A stretch of 64,000 nt of DNA from Sabellastarte sp. h YS-2021 (Eukaryota; Annelida; Polychaeta; Sabellida; Sabellidae). The stretch is from assembly GCA_964017235.1 (NCBI GenBank), contig OZ024932.1, positions 81,781,451-81,845,450 of the forward strand, given 5' to 3'. The position numbers and the translations under genes are program-made. The notes under the pieces were generated by a model. It did not search any database. It worked only from the letters and a program-made list of their open reading frames with translations, and had not been told where the DNA came from. Every line of letters starts with the position of its first letter. Position 1 is the stretch's first letter. Below, piece by piece: positions 55,901-63,869 of this stretch.

Positions 55901-56240
55901 CAATATGTTTCAGGCAAACTGTGTAATCAGACAATCTGCAAAATACCAAAAACTTCCTGGCATTTCAAGAGGTCCCTGATTCTCTAAAATCTCCAGGCAA
56001 TTCATGTAATGCCTAAACTTTGGCCATCTTTATTACACAACTGGCCTGATGCATTTTAGGCAAACTGTGAAAGATTAAATTTCTAAAGGAGCTGTTCCAT
56101 TTCTGTGATATATAGTGAACCATGTTCCTGATTCTGTGAATGTGGAAATGAGGACACTTACCGTGTGGCAGTGTGAAAGGTTTACAATGTGTTTGCAATC
56201 CACTTGCCGATGCAATTTCAGGGTTTAAGATCTCCACCAT
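40856..56240 (-). CDS. Unrecognised host gene, 7 exons, 274 residues
   Basis: Exons on the - strand: 56240-56162, 55467-55281, 49318-49174, 48416-48315, 44486-44387, 43009-42915, 40972-40856. All introns are GT-AG, and the phases (1, 2, 0, 0, 1, 0) fit at every junction, giving one continuous frame from ATG to TAG. The ATG is the first one after an in-frame TAG upstream. Protein: residues 1-88 are Pro/Ser/Thr-rich with several TP/SP sites (TPKLPSRTPVF, NATPGAL, SSPGISPARL), possible proline-directed kinase sites; about 89-137 acidic (DVLEEDEV); 138-171 DDD then a basic KRLNERQ; 172-205 a likely helix (VLAVIRKMHKEFRYYQ); 206-236 polar; the C-terminus has EREKLYSEAKFVAGLSQ and an acidic end. 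No signal peptide or membrane segment. I do not recognise the family; composition would suit a nuclear or cell-cycle protein, which is only a guess. DIRS D lies in intron 2 and relic F in intron 4, both in sense. Confidence 0.8.
41397..41960. mobile_element. TIR element in intron 6, about 564 bp
   Basis: Left end CCAGGGGCCGTATTCTTCAA; complement of the right end CCTGGGAGTATATTCTTCAA, both continuing CAA(A/T)ACTT. Inside are repeated AACTTAGAT / CTAAG words and no coding capacity. Looks like a MITE. Confidence 0.6.
41961..42914. other. Intron 6 remainder, nothing coding
   Basis: No exon-like segment on the - strand beyond those listed; exon 6 and exon 7 already join in phase. Confidence 0.5.
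42915..43009 (-). CDS. Unrecognised gene, exon 6
   Basis: Acceptor TTTTGCAG, donor GTACAG. Encodes VLEANPQDTHSTPVTSVELM, then YSCTQSQAANTQ. Polar, Ser/Thr/Gln-rich. Confidence 0.8.
43010..44386. other. Intron 5
   Basis: AT-rich sequence containing a tRNA-like segment at 43436-43507 next to a long A run (43407-43423). No other feature seen. Confidence 0.5.
43436..43507 (-). tRNA. tRNA-like segment, pseudogene or SINE head
   Basis: On the - strand: TGGCCGTGAGTGTAAAG resembling an A box, an anticodon-like stem-loop around TTTTAAT, and a perfect B box GGTTCGATTCC. A T-rich run follows. The acceptor stem does not pair well, so a working tRNA is unlikely. Confidence 0.45.
44387..44486 (-). CDS. 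Unrecognised gene, exon 5 (helical)
   Basis: Acceptor TTTCTGTTTCAG-like (CTCTGTTTCAG), donor GTAAGGC. Encodes KVKQVLAVIRKMHKEFRYY and QQKYESLFNRNANQ: charged, heptad-like, likely coiled coil. Confidence 0.85.
44487..45109. other. Intron 4, part
   Basis: Non-coding sequence between exon 5 and the DIRS relic F. Confidence 0.5.
45110..46650 (-). mobile_element. DIRS relic F, highly decayed
   Basis: On the - strand, fragments line up with D/C in order: QEQLPAEALNSLW and NKHFLVQKPNNKW (RT N-terminal NRIFLVPKP region), SQGEIF (KAEKF), then GQLMSQRF, RPIQWHLKTN (RPFQWHLKEN) and NESWGAHLGIA (NVGWGAHL, RNase H start). Weaker traces of the later region run to about 45110. Every frame is broken. It sits in intron 4 of the - strand gene. 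It may extend to about 47800, where a degraded Gly/Ser-rich tract resembles the gag tail, but I cannot support that. Confidence 0.65.
46745..47215 (+). repeat. Tandem array, ~141-bp unit, 3-4 copies
   Basis: GGTGSYCTACCACCCT-like words recur near 46747, 46893, 47034 and 47170, each followed by TTTCAAATCGATCRGC and an AAGATGGC / CCATCTT pair. Confidence 0.75.
47216..48178. other. Intron 4, part
   Basis: No gene seen. Possibly further DIRS F remains; not supported residue by residue. Confidence 0.35.
48179..48282. repeat. Exact 52-bp tandem duplication
   Basis: The unit beginning TAAAATGGCGTTCTTAAAAC occurs at 48179 and 48231 without a difference, suggesting a recent event, 33 bases downstream of exon 4. 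Confidence 0.85.
48315..48416 (-). CDS. Unrecognised gene, exon 4
   Basis: Acceptor ATATTTCAG, donor GTATGAG; 34 codons in phase 0: KKNTVVHDDDVYDMELSLEP, then VPDNIRPKRLNERQ. Confidence 0.85.
48590..48750 (-). repeat. GEKP-encoding minisatellite in intron 3
   Basis: Seven or so copies of GGAGAAAAGCCCTC-like words. On the - strand they read CGEKPS repeatedly within an 82-codon open frame (48828-48580). It resembles zinc-finger linkers but has no Cys/His fingers between them. Confidence 0.7.
49174..49318 (-). CDS. Unrecognised gene, exon 3
   Basis: Acceptor ACATTTTCAG, donor GTTTGTAA. Encodes EKIKAQEGVACEKGDVLEED, then EVRGGENTNMCEDMPANQ and SPVLAVVVTK. It lies only about 84 bases downstream of the edge of DIRS D. 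Confidence 0.8.
49402..49590 (-). repeat. 3'-side inverted terminal repeat of DIRS D
   Basis: Complementary to 54473-54658. The CRE-like site is TGATGTCA here against TGACGTCA at the other end, a CpG-decay-type change. Confidence 0.8.
49600..49720 (-). repeat. Internal complementary region of DIRS D
   Basis: Contains GTTAATACATCCTATCCAAT (outer-end sequence) flanked by CCCTAGTAACTTA and its complement TAAGTTACTAGGG. Confidence 0.6.
49839..49854 (-). promoter_or_regulatory. Purine tract (PPT-like) of DIRS D
   Basis: A run of seven A followed by nine G on the - strand, between the recombinase and the internal repeat. Confidence 0.35.
50085..51060 (-). pseudogene. DIRS D tyrosine recombinase
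   Basis: N-terminal domain with IKEQGFSEAVAARIEAPQ and [16 protein letters not shown]. After a frame change near 50625, LLALGSGKCRSEIHAW, FVSFKKG, HDVRAF, CHWKLH and FYLKN: Arg, HxxR, His and Tyr all present. About 30 residues are missing between SFKKG and HDVR. Confidence 0.8.
50905..52240 (-). pseudogene. DIRS D reverse transcriptase, RNase H deleted
   Basis: NRIFLVPKP near 51850, frame changes, then AKEVKLMAIHRGIRIHQYLD and DWLMR, NFVGYQFDLKAGRVQPTP. The frame then jumps from LQDKILEML straight to LSLPWEDLDAYAFPPAA and APGWPNISWFWDL: roughly 250 residues, including RNase H, are gone, yet the frame stays open across the junction near 51300. Confidence 0.8.
52114..54357 (-). pseudogene. DIRS D gag, broken
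   Basis: Starts MSSPSQCCGGCGHMM with the cluster FDPHSVCARCC, KGQDPCVE and CVRCNALS, the same spacing idea as in A/C/E. Then Ser/Thr/Lys-rich sequence, an acidic segment with SDEQEFSVSEHDQ, and FDKGRSGSVYKK with further basic stretches. Frames change near 53800, 53470 and 52580. Confidence 0.75.
54473..54658 (-). repeat. 5'-side inverted terminal repeat of DIRS D
   Basis: CGCCAAACGAAAAAGATGC, perfect TGACGTCA at 54495-54502, CACAGTACTGGGACC, CATTGGATAGGATGTATTAA. Nearly the same sequence is present as a lone copy at 28241-28420. Confidence 0.85.
54659..55280. other. Intron 2, part
   Basis: AT-rich sequence with no feature beyond DIRS D and exon 2. Confidence 0.5.
55281..55467 (-). CDS. Unrecognised gene, exon 2
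   Basis: Acceptor TATTTCCAAG, donor GTTTTTG. Encodes MPSTQTPKLPSRTPVFQLYG, then VKSPYKRQHPANATPGALRY and SFMSSQASSPGISPARLIKN. Enters phase 1, leaves phase 2. The donor is weak but phase-correct. Confidence 0.8.
55535..55605. repeat. Minisatellite, about 17-bp unit
   Basis: Four copies of GGAAAATTGGCCTCCTA-like words, in intron 1. Confidence 0.75.
55606..56161. other. Intron 1, nothing coding
   Basis: AT-rich sequence, no exon or repeat seen. Confidence 0.5.
56162..56240 (-). CDS. Unrecognised gene, exon 1 with start codon
   Basis: GAGAGAAATG start; MVEILNPEIASASGLQTHCK, then PFTLPH; donor GGTAAGTG, a strong site. In-frame TAG upstream at about 56284 makes this the first possible ATG in this exon. 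Confidence 0.7.
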
Positions 56241-56498
56241 TTCTCTCCGATGAGGTGTGTGATTTAATCCCGGTTTGGCAAAAATCTATAAGATAACCAT
56301 ATGATAACCATACGATCTCTGCGATAGCAATACGACAGACACGACTGGGTTTATGATAATCGCAACGGGGTTTATGATATAAAAGATTGGGTATACGATG
56401 CAAAAGATTGAAAATATTTCTTAAGCACATTTTACCAATCCCTCCTGGTAATTTGTCCGATTCATCACATTCACCCTGGACTTTAGACTCTGACAAAC
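56241..56498 (-). promoter_or_regulatory. Presumed 5' UTR / promoter of the - strand gene
   Basis: ATACGAT- and GATAACCAT-like words repeat at 56285-56410. No TATA box stands out. A Harbinger transposase remnant begins at 56499 on the other strand. Confidence 0.35.
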
Positions 56499-57645
56499 AT
56501 GGATCGAGTTATAACTGAAACACTACATAATACATATCATAGTTATACATCTGCAACTGTTCAGGGCATTATGAACTTAGATGACATAATAATGCAGTTC
56601 AGAAGAAAAGTTCTTCCACTACGGAGAGGGAGAAGGGGCACAGTCACTTGGGTCAGACAGTGGCTAAGGAGATGTGAGCATAGGGGTCAATACCATAAAA
56701 CCAATTTCTAGAGCTCTATGAAGAAGATCAACTTCCTTTCACCAACTTCATGCAGATGTCTCCTAAAATATTAACTGAAATTGTACACCGGCTAAGCATA
56801 CAAAGAAGCATACAACCTTCCTACGAGGGTCACTCAGCTATGTCTTCTTTCAATTCGCCCTGAAGTGTATGATGCCATATTCAGATAGTACTATGATCAG
56901 GTGGTCACTTGCCCTACGTGCCCCGAGGACTTGTTGGAGATGGAGAAGGTGCTTCAGGGAGAGGTGGAACCTATCCCATGCTCTTGATGCCATAGACGGG
57001 AAATACATCCCCATCAGGTGTCTCAAGAGGGGACAAATCACTTCAACTACAAGGGCTGCCACTCCATGGTCCTGCTAGGTCTGGTGGATGCTGACTATAA
57101 GTTCATGTGGTATGACACTGCTGCCCCTGCGACAAGTTCTGACAGCCACATTTTCCTCTACAGTGACCATTTGCTTCCCTTAGGCAGAATCACTGGTGGA
57201 CCACAGGCCTCAAGTGAAGCACTTCATCCCGGGTGAGGATGCCTTCACCCTCTTAACCTGGCTGATGAAATCTTTCTACCCCAATAGCATGGACCTAAAT
57301 GAGCGGGTGTTCAACTACTGGCTGAACCACAGGAGAAGGGTTGTGGAGAATGCCTTTGGGATTTTGGCCAGCAGATTTCGGGTCCTTCAATCCACCATGC
57401 AGCAAGAACCTCGAGTGGTCATATGGACAGTCACAGCCTGTGTGGTGCTGCATAACTTATTAAGGTCTGGTAGAGAACAGTTGCAAGTGAAAAACATGGG
57501 CTTGAACCTGGACAATGTCTTGCAGGGGAACCAGCTGTCTTATGGAGGAAGAAACCCCACTGAAGCTGCCAAGCCACAGCGAAATGTTCTGGCAGATTAC
57601 TTTGGAAATGAAGGAGCTGTGCCTTGGCAGATGGACAGGATATGA
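56499..57645 (+). pseudogene. PIF/Harbinger (HARBI1-like) transposase, frameshifted
   Basis: DDE nuclease of a cut-and-paste transposon. Part 1 (56499-56708) ends in a basic RRGRRGTVTWVRQWLRR segment and GQYH. After a frame change, FTNFMQMSPKILTEIVHRLS. The catalytic domain is split over frames: HALDAIDGKYIPIRC (first Asp), FNYKGCHSMVLLGLVDADYK, SSDSHIFLYSDHL (second Asp), then 57220-57645 RVFNYWLNHRRRVVENAFGI and LASRFRVL (catalytic Glu), VVLHNLLR. At least three frame changes, so dead as transposase. No TIRs or target duplication located. Confidence 0.85.
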
Positions 57646-57937
57646 AATATGGACATTAGTGAAAGGACAAATTATGTACTGTCTCAGTATTTTTTCAGTT
57701 TTTTGTTAAATATGTACCATATTGTTTCAGTGATAAGCAAAGCATTACAAATATTTGTGTCTTGTATGAACTCAGGTGTAAATGTTTGTTTTTTTTATTT
57801 TTGTTTACTTTTTTACATGCACAAATTAGTACAATATGTGCATTACAAATAATTTGTTGTATCTACTTCTAGAGAAGTTATGTTTTTTTCTGTAATATGT
57901 ATTTTGTTATATTTTAACATGAATATTGCATGAAAGT
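57646..57937. other. Spacer, nothing seen
   Basis: AT-rich sequence between the Harbinger remnant and DIRS copy E. Confidence 0.4.
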
Positions 57938-58110
57938 TTTTATTGCGCTACAATAGCTTACCATGTGGGACTGAATGCTTTATTGGTTGCCGCGAGGAAC
58001 TACGACCAACGTCTAAGAAAAAAAGACATTTATTCTTGGCCGTAGCCTCAGGTTGTCGTCACGTGATCTGCCCCTTATGTTACAACGTTTCTCGTTGGTC
58101 GCCGCCATTT
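57938..58110 (+). repeat. Left inverted terminal repeat of DIRS E
   Basis: Same core as A and B (GCTTACCATGTGGGACT, CCAACGTCTAAGAAAA, GGCCGTAGCCTCAGGTTGTC, TTTCTCGTTGG). The partner repeat lies beyond the window. Confidence 0.8.
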
Positions 58111-58351
58111 TACAGTCTTTGGGAAGTATTTACTGCCGTTTTCTATCTATATCTCAGGGCAGTGTTATTGTTATACGTCCCTTTTTATGTATTTCATTTA
58201 TTATTGTATAAAGCACATTCTGGCCAATTTTCAGCACTTCCACTTTTGTAATTTTCCTTAATTTTAAGTTTTGTGAGCTCGCCTCGACTGGCTTTTCTTC
58301 TGCGAGTCTTTATTCGAGGTTTTACTCGTGTTTGTTTTATCGCGTTAAAAC

Positions 58352-60130
58352 ATGTCATCCCACCAAGCTAGTAGAGATAAACCTTGCACAGCAAAATGCA
58401 ATCATTTCTGCCATCCATTTGACACACACAACTTCTGCCCTACCTGCAGAGAGGCAGGTAAGGGCGACGATCCGTGTGTAACTTTTGTCTCTTCCTGTAC
58501 CATTTGCTCTTCATTCACTGAAGAACAGATCACCAAGATCTCTCACGGGAAGCGTTATTCTAAAAAATCTGACAAGAAAGAAAAGGCAGAAGACTCGGGA
58601 TCGGAATTATTAGGGGATAATTCTATTGAATCGTTTGGAGGCTCGCAGGCAGAGCTTTAAATGGCTGCTGATCGCCTCTTCACATCCCCACCTTGCCCTG
58701 TGACAACCTCTCTCACTCGAGGCATTGTCCATTCAAACCCCTGCTCGTACTGTCCCGCCTACACCAGGTACGGCTTTACAACTAAAAGTACAAGCAAACC
58801 TTGAAAAATCTCTGTCTTCTCGCATTAACATACAAATGGATCAGAAAATGGGGGCTTTTCAGGCCAGTATGTTGGAGGCGTTCAATAATCTTCGTGAAGA
58901 TTTTCAAAAATCTTTACAAAAGCCAAGGGAGGTGGATCAGACCTCTTCTTCTTCTGCTACAAAAACGAACGCACCCTCCAAAGATCTGGACAAACCCTCG
59001 AAAGTCAGTAGTGCTATCGAGTCTATGGAGGTGGAGTATGGCCCAGATCTTCCTCCTTGCCTCGACTCGTATTCTGGTTGCCTCAAAGATGACTCGGATC
59101 AAGTTCGTAGTTCTGCCGAGGATCCCTCAAAGGTTGCCTCGACCAAACCTAAACAAGCATCACACTCTTCTAGGTACCATGTTGTGGATCCGAGCTCTGC
59201 CTCGGACCACTACTCGGACTATTCTATTGACCCTCAACCAGCCCCTAGTAGGCCCAAAAAGCACTCTGATATTTCAAAACACAAGTCGAGGTCCAGATTT
59301 TTACCGTCAGCTTCAGAGGATCAGTCCCCTGAACATAGGCATAGGTCCCCCAAGCCCTCCAGGAAGTCTTACTCTGATCAGGACCACCCCCAACATGACC
59401 CTGACCCTCCTTATTACAGGGAAGTAGCATTGTCTGACATCCCATCCCAATACGCTGAGGAGGTGGATACGTTCCGACGCATCCTGAAACTACCAGATCC
59501 TAGGGAATCCTTACCTAGATCTTCAACAGTGGTCATGGGCCTTGATGATGAGAAAGGCAGGCAAGAACTTAGACCAAGAGGTCCTTCCTCCATGTTGCCT
59601 CTCAATTCAGTCATCAAGGATGCCTTCGATAAGTTTGATCAGGACTTCCAGGCAGCCAATTTACCTGAGGGCAAGTACATCAAACCACCTCCCTCCACTG
59701 CCAAGTGGTACAAGGTAGGCCAGCCTTGTTATGAGGACAAGATACAAGAGCTGAATACAGACTTTGCCAAAATTTGCATTTCTCCTAAACCATCTGGGGC
59801 TCCTATGGGCAAGGTCCCTATGCCAATTCTCAAAGAATTGGAACATCAGGCAAGACAGAATATTTCCACTCTCAATTTCGCCACTACCTTTGCCAAGACT
59901 TCTTCCTCCTGTAATGTCACTCTGGAGAAGTGTCAACGTAGCTTGAAAGCGACCTTCAAAAAGGTCAAGTCTCAGATCAGGAAAGGTGCCAACCCTGAAA
60001 AAGCAGCAAAACGTGGATATGAGGAAGCCTGTGAGTATCTGGATTTGTGGAATAAAACCATCCTAATCCAGCACAGAGCCTTAACTTGCCTTAGTAAATC
60101 CCTGGCCCATATTCTCCAGAGAAGCCGAAA
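58352..60130 (+). pseudogene. DIRS E gag, one stop and two frame changes
   Basis: MSSHQASRDKPCTAKC, then the Cys/His cluster [29 protein letters not shown] and EEQ. TAA at 58658 replaces a Glu codon, and the frame changes near 58700. The 508-codon frame from 58725 holds the EVDTFRRIL region and TLEKCQRSLKATFKKVK. A 41-base loss at about 60120 (CTCCAGAG joined to AAGCCG) ends it. Residue composition (Ser, Lys, Pro, Asp) is that of a structural nucleic-acid-binding protein. Confidence 0.85.
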
Positions 60131-60483
60131 TGACCCTATTACAACCCCACTTAGGAGAAACCAGGCGCCAAGAACTCAGGAATGCGTCCTTCTGGCCGCC
60201 TTCCTTGTTCAAATCACAGTTGGTAAAGGAAGGCGAGGACTTCCTTCTTAAAAAAGGCAAATCAAAAGATTCTCAGGGTTTCGGACCCTACCAGAATAAG
60301 CCCTTTTGTGGTCCCCACAAGAAAAGAGGCTCCTACAGGAAACGCCCCTACGGGGGCAATTCCTCACAAAGCAGTAACCAATCGTTTTCTTCCAATAGGG
60401 GAAAACAAAACTTCAGAGGCTCCAGGGGTCGTTTTCGACCCCACAATAGGGGAAGAGGGCGTGGAAACCCCTCTTCCCAATGA
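60131..60483 (+). pseudogene. DIRS E gag C-terminal tail
   Basis: [33 protein letters not shown], then Gly/Arg-rich [17 protein letters not shown] and a stop at 60481. RGG-like tails bind RNA in other proteins; that role is inferred. The RT frame overlaps this end. Confidence 0.75.
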
Positions 60484-62520
60484 CTCCTTCAAAGCCTCAA
60501 ACAGTCCACCGGTAGGAGGTCGCCTCCGTTCTTTCAGCAGAGACTGGCAAGAAAACAATTGTTCATCCAACGTGTTAAACATTATCACCAATGGCTACGT
60601 ACTGCCATTCCTCTCAAAACCAAACTTGGTCAGATTTCCTCTGATAATATCAGAATACAAGGCCCTTCCAAAAGACCAAGCCTTAGCCGATTGCATCCAG
60701 TCTCTGCTGTCAAAGAACGCTATCGAAAGGGTGGAAAATGTAAAATCTCTCGGGTTTTACAGTCGCCTGTTTCTAGTACCCAAGCCTCACCAACGGTGGA
60801 GGCCAGTAATAGACCTAAGCAGGCTCAACATGTAGAAAAGTTCAAGATGGAAACTCCAGAGTCCATCAGGACCTCCCTGATTCCAGGGGAATGGGTTGCG
60901 TCGATAGATCTATCGGACGCCTACCTTCACATCCCCCTCCATCCTCACTCAAGGAAATACCTAAGATTTTGCCACAGGTCTCAGGTGTTCCAGTTCACCT
61001 CCCTACCTTTCGGACTGGCCACAGCCCCCCAGGTCTTTACCATGATCGTAAAGGAGGTGAAGCTCATGGCCCTCTCCAGAGGTCTCAGACTCCACCAATA
61101 CCTGGACGACTGGCTGGTCAGGTCTCAGTCATGGGAGGAAGCCCTCGTGAACACTCAGGCAGTGGTAGATCTAACCCAGTCCTTGGGATGGATCATCAAT
61201 CAGAACTGAAATCCCACTCAGGTGTTTTCGTTCGTGGGTTACAAGTACCACCTGGATTCAGCCCTTGTAAAACCCACTCAAGAGAGATGGCTCAAACTTC
61301 AGGATTTGATCCTACAACTCAAGTCAAAACATGTTTTGACTGCAAGATGTTTGATGTCTCTAGTTGGGTTGCTAGCCTCAACGGAGAAAATGGTCCCAGA
61401 GGGACGACTTCACATGAGACCCTTTCAGTTTCACCTCAAGGAGCACTGGAAATTTCCTCAACCACTGGACAGCCTCCTTCCTTGGACAGAAGCCATCTCT
61501 GCACACCTAGGCTGGTGGCAGGACCCTGCAAACGTGATGAAAGACTCAGACCTTCACCCCAAAGACCACAGTATCCAACTCTTTACAGACGCCTCAAACA
61601 AAGCTTGGGGCGCTCACTTAGAACAAAGTGCTACACAAGGTCTGTGGTGTCCCCAGGAAAAAGGACTTCACATAAACGTCTTAGAATTAAAAGCTGTCTT
61701 TCTGGCCCTGAGACGCTTCAAAGACCAGTGTCAGGACCAAACCGTGCTAGTTGCGACGGACAACTCAACTGTGGTGGCTTACATAAACAAACAAGGGGGA
61801 ACACACTCAGCGGAGATGTGTGCACTCCTGTGGAGAATCATGACCTGGTGCCATCATTCTCACATCACATTGAAAGCCAGGCACATTCCAGGGTGTCTGA
61901 ATGTGATGGCCGACCTACTTTCCAGGTCGAATCAGGTACAGTCGACCGAATGGTCACTACATCCACAGGTGTTGAAACAGATCTGCCAAAGGTGGTTCAC
62001 TCCCCACGTGGACCTATTCGCCACTTATCTGAACCACAAGCTTCCACTGTACGTGTCTCCTATCCCAGACCCGAAGGCCTGGGACATAGATGCTCTAAAC
62101 ATAAACTGGACGGGTCTCACTGCCTATGCTTACCCTCCAACGGCTCTCCTTCACAGGGTGATCCAAAAAATCAGGCAATGCAATTGTCTGATCATACTAA
62201 TAGCCCCAGGCTGGCCAGGGATGCCCTGGTTTTGGGACCTGGTGCAGCTCTCAACAGAGATCCCACTGCAGCTCCCGGTGTCGACAACACTCCTCAAGCA
62301 GTCCCACAACTATGTGTTCCACAGCAACCCGCAGCACCTCAACCTCCACGTCTGGTGTCTAGGAGTGGACAACTCCAAGAACAAGGCTTCTCTGTGGAAG
62401 TGGCAGAGAGAATTGCTGTACCCCAGCGGTCATCAACAAGGACCATCTACAAATCAAAGTGGGCCCTATTTGAAAAATGGTGCAGAGAAAATTCGGTGGA
62501 TTTCTCCACTCCATCTGTGA
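60450..62520 (+). pseudogene. DIRS E reverse transcriptase / RNase H
   Basis: RT fingers (SLGFYSRLFLVPKPHQRWRP, VIDLSRLN) up to 60833, a 10-base loss and frame change, then [45 protein letters not shown] at 61207, from a 9-base loss, interrupts before [20 protein letters not shown]. From 61222 the frame is open for 432 codons: [60 protein letters not shown], then [14 protein letters not shown] and APGWPGMPWFWDL. All RNase H acidic residues kept. Confidence 0.9.
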
Positions 62521-63316
62521 AACAAATCTCAGATTTCTTCATGTATCTGTACCAAGACCTAAACAGGCGCCCCTCCACCATTGATGGTTACAGGACTGCC
62601 ATTGTTGACACCTTGGGCCCATCGGGCCAACATATTGCTCATAATGAGGACCTTCAGGTTGCTCTCCAGTTTCCACAGGGATCACCCCAAAAGCTCCAGA
62701 AATCTCCCCAAGTGGAACCTTTTGTTCTCAATGAGCTCACAAAAGCACCCTTTGAGCCTATGAAAGACACAGACCTCAAACATCTCACTCTCAAAACTGC
62801 TTCTTGCTAGCTTTGGCCTCCGGCAAGCGCCGCAGCAAAATCCATGCCTGGGTCGCAAACAAAGTATCTAATCTAGGCCAATGGGAAAAGGTCGCCTTGT
62901 TCCCTTCTTCTGACTTCATAGCCAAAAACCAACTAACAAGAGAAGGTTCTCAAAGTGTGTCTCCGGTGACTATTCCTGCTTTGACTACCATTGTGGATAG
63001 ACAGTTCAAAGAAGACAGGACCCTGTGTCCTGTGCGGGCCCTGAGGTACTATCTGGACCGAACCAAGGACCTAAGAGGTTCCCGGTCCCTCCTTTTCATT
63101 TCCTTCAAGAAAGGACATACCTCAGACATCAGACCCGCTACTCTCTCTTCTTGGTTGAAACAAACCATCCGACTTTGTTATAAACAAGCAGACCACCAAA
63201 CCTTGGATTTAGTCCAAGTCAAGGCGCATGACATTCGGGCCTTCGCAGCCTCTGAGGCGTTTTACGGTGTGGTATCGGTGGACCAGATCATGCAAGCCTG
63301 TCACTGGAAAGCCTAA
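62340..63316 (+). pseudogene. DIRS E tyrosine recombinase, catalytic Tyr lost
   Basis: Overlaps the RT-RH end by about 180 bases. [35 protein letters not shown]; a one-base loss near 62806 shifts the frame; then [35 protein letters not shown] and CHWKA followed at once by a stop. A 25-base loss removes the codons for the FYLKDL Tyr. Confidence 0.85.
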
Positions 63317-63416
63317 AAGACCTTACTTGGTTGGACAATGACAACAATCTGTATCTGGGACCAGTAGTAGCGGCACAACAGGTCCTAGACCCTTCTCCTT
63401 AGTCCAGTCATCCTCG

Positions 63417-63447
63417 GAAAGAAAAGAAGTGGGGGGGGGGGGGGGGG
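63417..63447 (+). promoter_or_regulatory. Purine tract (PPT-like) of DIRS E
   Basis: GGAAAGAAAAGAAGT, then a run of 17 G. Confidence 0.4.
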
Positions 63448-63735
63448 CACATCCGCTACAACAGAGTCTTCAGGAGTTTAAGCCCAGGGTCTAGGTATAC
63501 GTCTACCTCATCAGGGTGTAATGGGTAAGGTCTATCTAATATTTAAATCATTATAATTGCACATTGTATTAAGGACCTTAAGGTTGTCATTTTAGTCAGT
63601 ACCCGAGCCTTAAGCTCAGGTTCTTCTGTGATCGTCCTTGGGATTGACCCCGTCTGTGTATCTAGGGTACACATCTCATTCTCGTCAAACACCCTGACAG
63701 TTTTTTAGCACTGTCATTCATTCAGGTTTTTGGCT

Positions 63736-63772
63736 TCTACAGGCCCGGTCTTCGGGGTTGGGGCCCTGTAGA
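63736..63772 (+). promoter_or_regulatory. Conserved 3' hairpin of DIRS E
   Basis: TCTACAG pairs with CTGTAGA; the T-A pair of A and B at the second position is C-G here. Inner CCCG/CGGG stem around GTCTT kept. Confidence 0.6.
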
Positions 63773-63869
63773 CGGGACTCAGACTGGTACTTTGATCTTT
63801 CATTCTACTATTATTATCAAAATTCTAAGAAAAAACAGACTTATCTGCCAGTCTCAGCTGTAATCCCTC

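Noticed and set aside
56013..56496. 92-codon frame MSESKVQGEC... upstream of exon 1
   Set aside because: It overlaps exon 1 in another frame and does not join exon 2 in phase; the ATG at 56240 does.
60891..62340. Long frame upstream of and in frame with the recombinase (also in A, B and C)
   Set aside because: Runs antiparallel in reading phase over the RT-RH gene and its translation is Ser/Arg/Gly-rich without motifs; probably a shadow of RT-RH, although a long overlapping recombinase leader cannot be excluded.
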